Assembly: GCA_937872715.1 (NCBI GenBank)
Contig: CALMTJ010000431.1
Location: forward strand, 1 to 6,024
From: an uncultured Methylobacteriaceae bacterium
Lineage (GTDB): Bacteria > Pseudomonadota > Alphaproteobacteria > Rhizobiales > Beijerinckiaceae
Direction: 5' to 3'
DNA: 6,024 nt
A model generated the notes under the pieces. It ran no database searches. It was given only the letters and a program-made list of their open reading frames with translations, and was not told the DNA's origin. Shown one piece after another: positions 1 through 5,361 of the stretch; within the stretch, counting starts at the first letter, position 1, and each line of letters starts with the position of its first letter. The translations under genes and the position numbers were made by a program.

Positions 1-5
1 GCCTC

Positions 6-386
6 ATGCGGATCGAGGGCGGGCGGCCCTTCCTGGTCGGCACGCGCTGCGACGCCTGCGGCGCGATGCTGGCCGGCGAGCGGATCGCCTGCGCGTCGTG
101 CGGCTCCCGGACCGCGCTGAGGCCGGTCACGCTCGCCGAGCGGGGCGAGCTGTTCACCTACACGATCGTGTCCCGCAGCTTCCCCGGGATCCGGACGCCC
201 TTCGTGACGGGGGTCGTCGACCTGGACGGCGGCGGCAGCATCCCGGGCGTCCTCCTCGACGTCCCGCCGGAGCCCTCGGGCGTGCCGCACGGGATGAGGG
301 TCGACGTCGTCTACCGGGACACCGGCCAGAGGTCCCCGGACGGGCGTCCGTTCGCGTCCTACTACTTCGTGCCATCGGGGGAGTGA
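6..386 (+). CDS. DUF35 zinc-ribbon/OB-fold protein, probable thiolase partner
   Basis: The 126-residue product has the two-part build of the DUF35 family. An N-terminal rubredoxin-like zinc ribbon carries two CxxC knuckles (Cys15/Cys18 and Cys29/Cys32). A beta-rich OB-fold follows from about residue 45 to the end (GELFTYTIV, then FVTGVVDLDGGGSIPGVLLD). These proteins are known as partners of SCP-x-type thiolases and acetoacetyl-CoA thiolase/HMG-CoA synthase complexes, where the OB-fold helps shape the CoA channel and the zinc ribbon is structural. The thiolase gene begins 3 nt after this stop codon, which supports a complex made by coupled translation. The ATG at position 6 gives a normal family length, but only 5 nt lie upstream, so an earlier start outside the window cannot be excluded. 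All four zinc ligands are present. It is very unlikely to be catalytic alone. The acyl-CoA handled by the pair is unknown. Confidence 0.9.
   Translation: MRIEGGRPFLVGTRCDACGAMLAGERIACASCGSRTALRPVTLAERGELFTYTIVSRSFPGIRTPFVTGVVDLDGGGSIPGVLLDVPPEPSGVPHGMRVDVVYRDTGQRSPDGRPFASYYFVPSGE
377..383 (+). promoter_or_regulatory. Ribosome binding site of the thiolase gene
   Basis: A GGGGGAG purine run lies 6 nt before the ATG at 390 and sits inside the last codons of the DUF35 gene. It supports that start and suggests the two proteins are translated in a coupled way. Confidence 0.7.
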
Positions 387-389
387 TCC

Positions 390-1547
390 ATGTCCGACAT
401 CTACATCGTCGGGATCGACATGATCCCCTTCGGCCGCTTCCCCGAGACGTCCCTCCCGTCGCTCGGCGCGAAGGCCGCGCTGCTCGCGCTCGACGATGCC
501 GACGTGTCGATCGGCCAGATCCAGGCGATGTTCTGCGGCAACCTGCTGCGCGCGAGCTCCATGGTGGGCCAGCGCATCCTGCGCGAGATCGGCCAGACGG
601 GGATCCCGGTCTCCAACACCGCCAATGCCTGCGCGACCGGCGCCTCGGCGTTCCGCGAAGGCTACATCGCGGTGAAGTCGGGCCTCTACGACCTCGTGCT
701 GGCGGTCGGCGTCGAGCAGATGGGCAAGGGACTTCTGGGCGGCTCAGGGCGCACGGATGGCTTCGTCGAGGAAGGGGTGCTGGGATCGGGCACCACGCCC
801 GCCATGTTCGCGCAGATCGGCATGGCGCATGCCCGCGAATACGGCACGACGTTCGAGCAGTTCGCGAAGGTCGCGGTGAAGAACCCCCACCATTCCACGA
901 TGAACCCCAAGGCGATCAGCCGGCGGGAGACCCCGCTCGCCGAGGTGATGGAGGCCGAGATGATCTCCTATCCGCTGACCAAGCTGATGTGCTCGATCAA
1001 CGTGGACGGGGCGGCAGCGGCCGTGATCGCGTCGGAGGCGACAGCGAGGCGGCTCGGCCTGATGGACCGGGCGGTGCGCGTGCGCGCGTCCGAGGCGGGC
1101 ACGAACCCGTTCACCGCGAGGGAGACGGCGCTCACGGATTTCAACGCCGTGACCCGCAACGTGGCGGATGCCGCCTTCGAGCGCGCCGGGATCGGACCGG
1201 AGGACCTCGACCTCGTCGAGCTGCACGATTGCTTCGCGACCGCGGAGATCGTCCATTACGAGAACCTCCGCCTGTGCCGGCCGGGCGGGGCGGGCGCGCT
1301 GATCGACAGCGGGGAGACCGGGCTCGGCGGACGCATCCCGGTCAACGTGTCGGGAGGGCTCCTGTCGAAGGGACATCCGCTCGGCGCGACCGGGATCGCG
1401 AACCTCTACGAGGTCGCGCTGCACCTGCGCGGGGAGGTGGGCCAGCGGCAGGTCGACGGCGCGCGCCTCGGGCTGACCCACGTCTGCGGCGGCGGCCCGG
1501 GCACCGGATCGGCTTGCGTGATCCACGTCCTTGAGCGGGCCGCGTAA
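390..1547 (+). CDS. SCP-x-type thiolase (lipid-transfer-protein-like acyl-CoA thiolase/aldolase)
   Basis: The 385-residue product is full length for the SCP-x/non-specific lipid-transfer thiolase branch. It makes or breaks a C-C bond next to a CoA thioester. Visible motifs are the nucleophile Cys81 in NACATGAS, HDCF at 279-282 (this branch's replacement for the NEAF of classical thiolases), GHPLGATG at 328-335 with His329, and a C-terminal Cys366-GGGPG loop, where Cys366 is the expected second catalytic cysteine. All residues needed for true thiolysis or Claisen chemistry are therefore present. This differs from the steroid side-chain aldolase Ltp2, a relative that works with a DUF35 protein but, as I recall it, without the thiolase cysteine. 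The start at 390 is set by a good ribosome binding site. The gene lies between its DUF35 partner and a BKACE enzyme, so a role in degrading a beta-ketoacyl-CoA or beta-hydroxyacyl-CoA intermediate is likely. Family assignment is firm; substrate and direction of reaction are not known. Confidence 0.92.
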   Translation: MSDIYIVGIDMIPFGRFPETSLPSLGAKAALLALDDADVSIGQIQAMFCGNLLRASSMVGQRILREIGQTGIPVSNTANACATGASAFREGYIAVKSGLYDLVLAVGVEQMGKGLLGGSGRTDGFVEEGVLGSGTTPAMFAQIGMAHAREYGTTFEQFAKVAVKNPHHSTMNPKAISRRETPLAEVMEAEMISYPLTKLMCSINVDGAAAAVIASEATARRLGLMDRAVRVRASEAGTNPFTARETALTDFNAVTRNVADAAFERAGIGPEDLDLVELHDCFATAEIVHYENLRLCRPGGAGALIDSGETGLGGRIPVNVSGGLLSKGHPLGATGIANLYEVALHLRGEVGQRQVDGARLGLTHVCGGGPGTGSACVIHVLERAA

Positions 1548-1560
1548 CCGGAGATCCCGC

Positions 1561-1566
1561 GGGAGG
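1561..1566 (+). promoter_or_regulatory. Ribosome binding site that fixes the BKACE start
   Basis: GGGAGG lies 6 nt before the ATG at 1573. An upstream in-frame TTG at 1531 would overlap the thiolase gene and add 14 residues rich in Arg and Ser that do not look like the family, so ATG 1573 is preferred. The site overlaps a perfect 10-bp palindrome (1555-1564). Confidence 0.75.
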
Positions 1567-1572
1567 TCACGA

Positions 1573-2457
1573 ATGCCTGCCTTGTCTCGCAAAGTCGTCA
1601 TCGAGGCGCGCGTCAATGAATATGCAGGCCGCGCGCCGAACCCGAACGTGCCCTGGACAGCCGCGGAGATCGCCTCCGACGTGGGCGAGTGCGCGGCGGC
1701 CGGCGCCTCCATCGCCCATTTCCACGCGCGGGCGAACGACGGCGGCGCCGCTCACGATTACGACGCCTACCGGGACGTGGTCCGCGGCATCGCCGGCGCA
1801 TCCGAAATCCTGGTTCACCCGACGCTCGGCATGTATTCCGGGAGCAGCGATCCACGCGAGCGGTTCCGCCACATCCTGCGCCTCGCCGAGGACGGGCTCA
1901 CGCCGGACATCGTGCCGCTCGACATGGCGTCGACCAATGTCGACAGGTTCGACGCGTCGGCGAAGGCGTTCCGCAGCGACGAATCTGTCTACCTGAACAC
2001 GACGGGAACGCTCCGGTACTTCGCCGAAACCGCGCGGGAGCGGAGCATCAAGCCTTACGGGCAGGTCTACGGCATTCCCTCGCTCCGGGCGATCGATGCC
2101 TTCGCGGCCGCCGGATACCTGTCCCCGCCCTTGTTCCTGTCGCTCCTCCTCACGGAGGGCGAGGTCCTGGCCGCCCACCCGGGCAGCAAGGCCGGCCTGG
2201 ACGCCTTTCTGCCCTTCCTTCCGCGCCGGCATCCCGTCGTCTGGACCGTCACCCTGTTCGGCGGCAGCCTCCTGCCCCTGATCCCGCATATCGTCGCGGC
2301 CGGCGGGCATGTGAGCCTCGGGCTCGGCGACCATCCCTACCCGGAACTCGGCCGTCCCACGAACGCGGCCGTCGTGGCGGAGGCCGCGAGGATCATCCGT
2401 GAATGCGGGGCCGCCGTGGCCTCGCCGGAGGAGGCGAGAGACATCCTGGGGTGCTGA
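1573..2457 (+). CDS. BKACE family (DUF849) beta-keto acid cleavage enzyme, variant active site
   Basis: The 294-residue product is a TIM-barrel enzyme of the family of 3-keto-5-aminohexanoate cleavage enzyme (Kce). Characterised members condense a beta-keto acid with acetyl-CoA to give acetoacetate and a new acyl-CoA, using a divalent metal, usually Zn. Seen here: an N-terminal VNEY segment (Glu16, likely equal to Kce Glu14) followed by NPNVPW; the metal motif HFHAR with His49 and His51; VHPTLG near 81-86 in the substrate-binding loop; and the C-terminal segment GGHVSLGLGDHPYPE at about 244-258 followed by TNAAVV. In Kce the matching segment has Arg226, Glu230 and Asp231. Here the aligned residues are Ser248, Gly252 and Asp253, so the third metal ligand and the carboxylate-binding Arg are replaced. 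The gene follows the thiolase by 25 nt and precedes the transporter genes. It is probably catalytic with an altered site and a different substrate. It would make or use acetoacetate and could feed the neighbouring thiolase after CoA activation. Family certain; substrate unknown. Confidence 0.9.
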   Translation: MPALSRKVVIEARVNEYAGRAPNPNVPWTAAEIASDVGECAAAGASIAHFHARANDGGAAHDYDAYRDVVRGIAGASEILVHPTLGMYSGSSDPRERFRHILRLAEDGLTPDIVPLDMASTNVDRFDASAKAFRSDESVYLNTTGTLRYFAETARERSIKPYGQVYGIPSLRAIDAFAAAGYLSPPLFLSLLLTEGEVLAAHPGSKAGLDAFLPFLPRRHPVVWTVTLFGGSLLPLIPHIVAAGGHVSLGLGDHPYPELGRPTNAAVVAEAARIIRECGAAVASPEEARDILGC

Positions 2458-2467
2458 GGAGCTCGAT

Positions 2468-2479
2468 CGTCGGCCGACG
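2468..2479 (+). promoter_or_regulatory. Perfect 12-bp palindrome between BKACE and binding-protein genes
   Basis: CGTCGGCCGACG is perfectly self-complementary and lies 71 nt before the binding-protein start. Its right half extended (GGCCGACGC, 2472-2480) recurs directly at 2511-2519, centred about 39 nt away. Such a dyad could be an operator for a dimeric regulator of the transporter genes. GC-rich DNA makes short palindromes common, and no clear -35/-10 pair is visible in this gap, so this is a candidate only. A rho-independent terminator is not supported, because there is no loop and no T-run. Confidence 0.3.
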
Positions 2480-2539
2480 CTGACGCGGGACGACGTGAAA
2501 CGAGGGTCAAGGCCGACGCCGTTCGGTCGCGAGACAAAA

Positions 2540-2546
2540 GGGAGGG
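2540..2546 (+). promoter_or_regulatory. Strong ribosome binding site of the binding-protein gene
   Basis: GGGAGGG lies 4 nt before the ATG at 2551. It is the strongest Shine-Dalgarno match in the window, which suits the high expression usual for periplasmic binding proteins, and it fixes the start directly ahead of a signal peptide. Confidence 0.75.
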
Positions 2547-2550
2547 AACC

Positions 2551-3729
2551 ATGTCCACACTTCTGCGCTCCGCGCTCATTACCGGCTTGAGCCTGCTGGC
2601 CCCGTGCGCCCAGGCGGAGCAGGCGCCCGGGATCACGGCGACCGAGATCAAGATCGGCCAGACCAAGCCGTATAGCGGTCCCGCGTCGGCCTACGGCATC
2701 ATGGGCAAGGTCGAGGCCGCCTATGTCCAGATGATCAACGACGGCGGCGGGATCAACGGACGCAAGATCAACCTCGTCAGCCTGGACGACGCCTATTCCC
2801 CGCCGAAGATCCTGGAACAGACCCGCAAGCTCGTCGAGCAGGACGGCGTCGCCTTCATCTTCGCGCCGATCGGGACGCCGACGAACCTCGCGACGCGCAA
2901 ATACCTGAACGACCGCAAGGTGCCGCAGCTCTTCGTCATGACGAGCTCGTCGACGCTGGCGGACCCTGCCCGCTTTCCCTGGACGATCCCGGGCATCCTG
3001 AACGGCCGCGACGAGGCCGCCATCTATGCGGCCGACGTGATGGAGAACGTTCCCGGCGCCAAGATAGCGTTGCTGGCTCCGAACGATGATTCCGGCCGCG
3101 ACTACGTGAACGGCTTCAAGGCGCGGCTCGGCGATCGCGCCAAGCAGATCGTCGCCGAGCTGAAATACGAGACCTCCGATCCGACGGTGGATTCGCAGAT
3201 CGTGTCGCTCGCGGCGTCGGGCGCGGACGTCTTCTTCTACCACGCGACGCCGAAATTCTCAGCCCAGATCCTGCGCAAGAAGCAAGAGCTGAACTGGCGG
3301 CCCCGGACCTATGTCAGCGTGCCGGCGGCCAGCCTCGCCTCCGTGCTGATTCCGGCTGGTCTCGAGACCGCCCAGGGCCTGATCTCGTCGGCCTACGAGA
3401 AGGACGTGGACGACCCGGAATGGGCGAGCGACCCGGGCATGAAGGCGTATGTCGACTTCATGAACAAGTACCTCCCTTCGGCCAACAAGTCGGACGTTCT
3501 CTGCGTCGGTGCTTTCGTGGCCGGGGAGGTGCTCGTCGAGATCCTGAAGCGGGCCGGCGACGACCTCAGCCGCGAGAACATCCTCGACAAGGCCCGAAAC
3601 CTCGATTTCGCCCCGTCCATGTTCCTGCCGGGCGTTCGCTTCAAGACGACGCCTGAGAACTACAGCCCCATCGGCGGCCTCAGGAAGGAGGTCTTCAAGG
3701 GGTCGCGCTGGGTGGTCCTGGCGGACTGA
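2551..3729 (+). CDS. Periplasmic substrate-binding protein of a branched-chain amino acid-type ABC transporter (LivJ/K-like, HAAT family)
   Basis: The 392-residue product is a type I periplasmic binding protein (Peripla_BP_6). Residues 1-22 form a signal peptide: Arg6, a hydrophobic stretch at about 8-20, and a likely signal peptidase I cleavage after Ala-Gln-Ala at 20-22. Cys19 is preceded by Pro, so a lipobox is not convincing. The mature part begins with the family pattern GITATEIKIGQTKPYSGP and continues with the first-lobe segment INDGGGINGRKINLV (about 62-76), the TSSS loop at 131-134 that normally touches the ligand's carboxylate, and DPARFPWTIPG at 138-148. One mature Cys remains (Cys318), so the disulfide of E. 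coli LivJ/K is absent. The DPxxFPWT variant is often seen in paralogues that bind aromatic or other carboxylates rather than leucine, but the ligand cannot be set from sequence. It delivers the ligand to the LivHM/LivGF permease encoded just downstream. Confidence 0.92.
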   Translation: MSTLLRSALITGLSLLAPCAQAEQAPGITATEIKIGQTKPYSGPASAYGIMGKVEAAYVQMINDGGGINGRKINLVSLDDAYSPPKILEQTRKLVEQDGVAFIFAPIGTPTNLATRKYLNDRKVPQLFVMTSSSTLADPARFPWTIPGILNGRDEAAIYAADVMENVPGAKIALLAPNDDSGRDYVNGFKARLGDRAKQIVAELKYETSDPTVDSQIVSLAASGADVFFYHATPKFSAQILRKKQELNWRPRTYVSVPAASLASVLIPAGLETAQGLISSAYEKDVDDPEWASDPGMKAYVDFMNKYLPSANKSDVLCVGAFVAGEVLVEILKRAGDDLSRENILDKARNLDFAPSMFLPGVRFKTTPENYSPIGGLRKEVFKGSRWVVLAD

Positions 3730-3757
3730 CGGCGTTGTTCGAAACGGACCTCGCGAT

Positions 3758-3838
3758 GGAGCCCCGCCGCCCATGCCGGCTGGCGCCGGCCTCCCCGCAG
3801 GGCCCCGCCTGGGGAGGCCGGCCGTCGGGCGGGGCTCC
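3758..3838 (+). repeat. Nested inverted repeat (two stacked hairpins) between binding-protein and livG genes
   Basis: The gap between the binding protein and livG holds two perfect inverted repeats, one inside the other. The outer pair is 11 bp (GGAGCCCCGCC at 3758-3768 with GGCGGGGCTCC at 3828-3838). The inner pair is 12 bp (GCCGGCCTCCCC at 3785-3796 with GGGGAGGCCGGC at 3811-3822), with a 14-nt middle that can add three more pairs (3799-3801 with 3808-3810). Stem strength is extreme because nearly all pairs are G-C. No T-run follows, so this is not a standard rho-independent terminator. In binding-protein operons such structures commonly block 3' exonucleases and raise the level of binding-protein mRNA over the permease genes. 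A mobile palindromic (REP-like) element is another possibility. The repeats are seen directly; the role is inferred. Confidence 0.75.
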
Positions 3839-3842
3839 GCCC
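3827..3842 (+). promoter_or_regulatory. Alternative hairpin next to the livG ribosome binding site
   Basis: GGGCGG at 3827-3832 can pair with CCGCCC at 3837-3842 around a GGCT loop. It ends 2 nt before the livG Shine-Dalgarno sequence (GAGAGG, 3845-3850) and is followed by only two T. It shares bases 3828-3838 with the outer arm of the larger inverted repeat, so the two foldings exclude each other. This could act as an attenuator or tune livG translation, but the evidence is structural only. Confidence 0.35.
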
Positions 3843-3855
3843 TTGAGAGGCCGCC

Positions 3856-4641
3856 ATGACGGGTGATGGGGTGGAGCCGCTGCTCGGCGTTCGCGACGTC
3901 AGCCTGGCGTTTGGCGGCATCCAGGCGCTCGACCGCGTCTCGTTCTCGATGGAAGCCGGCCAGGTCGTCGGCCTGATCGGACCGAACGGGGCCGGCAAGA
4001 CGACCCTGTTCAACTGCCTCAGCTGCCTGTACCGGCCGAACGCGGGCGACATCCGGGTCAATGGCAGGAGCATCCTGGGCTCGCCCCCGCATCGCATGCC
4101 GAAGATCGGGATCGGCCGCACGTTCCAGAACGTCGCGCTGTTCCCCTCGCTCACCGTGCGGGACAACGTCCTGATCGGAGGCCATGCCCATTCCCGCGGC
4201 GACGTGCTGAGAGACGGCCTTCGGCTGGCGGGAGCGAGGCGCCGCGAACGGGAGCTCGCCTTGGAGGCGGACGAGATCCTGTCATTCCTGGACCTCGCCC
4301 GTCTCGCCGATGCCGTCGTGTCCGGGCTGCCCTTCGGCACCCAGAAGAGGGTCGAGCTCGCGCGCGCCCTTGCGAGCAGGCCGGCCCTGCTCCTCCTCGA
4401 CGAGCCGGCGGGCGGCCTCAACCATGACGAGGTCCACGAGCTCGGGCGGGTCATACGGCGCGTGCGCGACGAGCGCGGGATACCGGTGCTCCTCGTCGAG
4501 CATCACATGGGCCTCGTCATGTCGATCGCGGACCACGTCGTGGTGCTCAATTTCGGCCGCAAGCTCGCCGAGGGATCGCCGTCGGCCATCCAGGCCGACC
4601 CCGCGGTGATCGCGGCCTATCTCGGGAGCAGCGAACCGTGA
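3856..4641 (+). CDS. livG: LivG-type ABC transporter ATPase
   Basis: The 261-residue cytoplasmic ATPase powers the HAAT-type importer as one half of a LivG/LivF pair. Walker A is GPNGAGKT at 42-49, the Q-loop glutamine is Gln91 (GRTFQN), the signature is the LivG-style LPFGTQKR at 158-165 rather than LSGGQ, and Walker B is LLLLDEP at 178-184 with Glu183 catalytic. The D-loop region is GGLNHDE, and the H-loop His216 sits in VEHHMGLVM, where E. coli LivG has EHDM. The C-terminal part (GRKLAEGSP ... AYLG) is the usual LivG tail. Length is normal. The start at 3856 has GAGAGG 5 nt upstream and sits just after a strong hairpin, so its translation may be lower than that of the binding protein. The stop overlaps the start of the second ATPase by 4 nt. 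The family match is strong; substrate specificity lies elsewhere in the system. Confidence 0.95.
   Translation: MTGDGVEPLLGVRDVSLAFGGIQALDRVSFSMEAGQVVGLIGPNGAGKTTLFNCLSCLYRPNAGDIRVNGRSILGSPPHRMPKIGIGRTFQNVALFPSLTVRDNVLIGGHAHSRGDVLRDGLRLAGARRRERELALEADEILSFLDLARLADAVVSGLPFGTQKRVELARALASRPALLLLDEPAGGLNHDEVHELGRVIRRVRDERGIPVLLVEHHMGLVMSIADHVVVLNFGRKLAEGSPSAIQADPAVIAAYLGSSEP
4624..4628 (+). promoter_or_regulatory. Ribosome binding site for the GTG start of livF
   Basis: GGGAG inside the end of livG lies 9 nt before the GTG at 4638. The GTGA overlap (4638-4641) with the livG stop is a classic arrangement for translational coupling, which would keep the two ATPases in equal amounts. It supports GTG as the true start, since the protein then begins with the family-typical MSLLALRNVRAFYG. 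Confidence 0.65.
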
Positions 4642-5348
4642 GCCTCCTCGCGCTGCGGAACGTGCGGGCCTTCTACGGACCGCTCCAGGCGCTCCACGGC
4701 GTCGACCTTGAGCTCGAGGCCGGCAGCATCACGGCACTGCTCGGCAGCAACGGCGCCGGCAAGACCACGACGCTGCGGGCGATCTGCAACATGGTGCGGG
4801 TGACGGGCACGATCGAGTTCGACGGGCGGGCGCTGAACGGCCTCGCGACGGAAGGCGTGGCGCGCCGCGGGATCGCCCATGTCCCGCAAGGGCGCGGGAC
4901 CTTCGGCCATCTCAGCGTCGAGGAGAACCTGCAGCTCGGCGCGATCACCCGCCGGAGCCGGCGCGAGGTCGACGCCGACATCGCGCGCGCCTTCGAGCAC
5001 TTCCCCATCCTTAAGGAGCGCCGCGGGCAGCAGGCCGGGCTCCTGTCCGGCGGCCAGCAGCAGATGCTGGCGCTCGCCCGGTCCATGATGCTGCGGCCCC
5101 GGCTGCTGCTGCTGGACGAGCCCTCCTTCGGCCTGGCCCCGCTCGTCGTCCGCGAGACGTTCGATCGGCTGGAGGAGATCAATCGGGCGGAGGGCGTGAC
5201 GGTTCTCGTCGTCGAGCAGAACGCGCAGATCGCCCTGAAGGTCGCCGACCGCGCCTACGTCATCGAGACCGGACGGATCGTCATGGCGGGCCCGGCGGCC
5301 GAGATCGCCGCGAGCGACGACGTGCGCCGCTCCTATCTCGGCCATTGA
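4638..5348 (+). CDS. livF: LivF-type ABC transporter ATPase
   Basis: The 236-residue second ATPase of the importer has every expected motif. Walker A is GSNGAGKT at 36-43, the Q-loop is Gln84 in HVPQGRGTF (the VPxGR pattern marks LivF), the signature is LSGGQQQ at 136-142, and Walker B is LLLLDEP at 156-162 with Glu161 and the SFGLAP D-loop. The H-loop position holds Gln194 (VEQNA), which is normal for LivF. Thus LivG has the His and LivF does not, giving an unequal ATPase pair as in E. coli. The C-terminus (YVIETGRIV ... YLGH) matches the family in length and form. It starts with GTG inside the livG stop and is followed 13 nt later by the permease gene. No defect is seen. Confidence 0.95.
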   Translation: MSLLALRNVRAFYGPLQALHGVDLELEAGSITALLGSNGAGKTTTLRAICNMVRVTGTIEFDGRALNGLATEGVARRGIAHVPQGRGTFGHLSVEENLQLGAITRRSRREVDADIARAFEHFPILKERRGQQAGLLSGGQQQMLALARSMMLRPRLLLLDEPSFGLAPLVVRETFDRLEEINRAEGVTVLVVEQNAQIALKVADRAYVIETGRIVMAGPAAEIAASDDVRRSYLGH

Positions 5349-5361
5349 GGGTCGGTGGAAC

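Noticed and set aside
98..1534. A 478-codon open frame on the + strand in a different frame from the DUF35 and thiolase genes.
   Set aside because: The product is Arg/Gly/Pro-rich low-complexity sequence with no motif. The overlapping genes have clear family motifs and ribosome binding sites.
1555..1564. 10-bp palindrome TCCCGCGGGA overlapping the BKACE ribosome binding site.
   Set aside because: With no spacer, an RNA hairpin would have only about three pairs, and such palindromes are frequent in GC-rich DNA. A regulatory role is not supported.
1531..1572. Upstream TTG start giving a 308-residue BKACE protein.
   Set aside because: It would overlap the thiolase end and add an Arg/Ser-rich extension unlike the family; ATG 1573 has a good ribosome binding site.
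744..1712. A 322-codon open frame on the - strand opposite the thiolase.
   Set aside because: An Arg/Ala-rich shadow of a GC-rich gene, with no domain.
1567..3243. A 558-codon open frame on the - strand, antisense to the BKACE and binding-protein genes.
   Set aside because: It runs across two well-supported + strand genes and the gap between them. Its product is rich in Arg, Gly, Asp and His with no recognisable domain, as expected for the reverse complement of GC-biased coding DNA.
3827..3844. Possible rho-independent terminator after the binding-protein gene.
   Set aside because: Only two T follow the GGGCGG/CCGCCC stem, so a standard terminator is not supported; it is listed as an alternative hairpin instead.
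5208..5226. LivF has Gln194 (VEQNA) where many ABC ATPases have the switch histidine.
   Set aside because: This is normal for LivF proteins, including that of E. coli, so it is not a defect.
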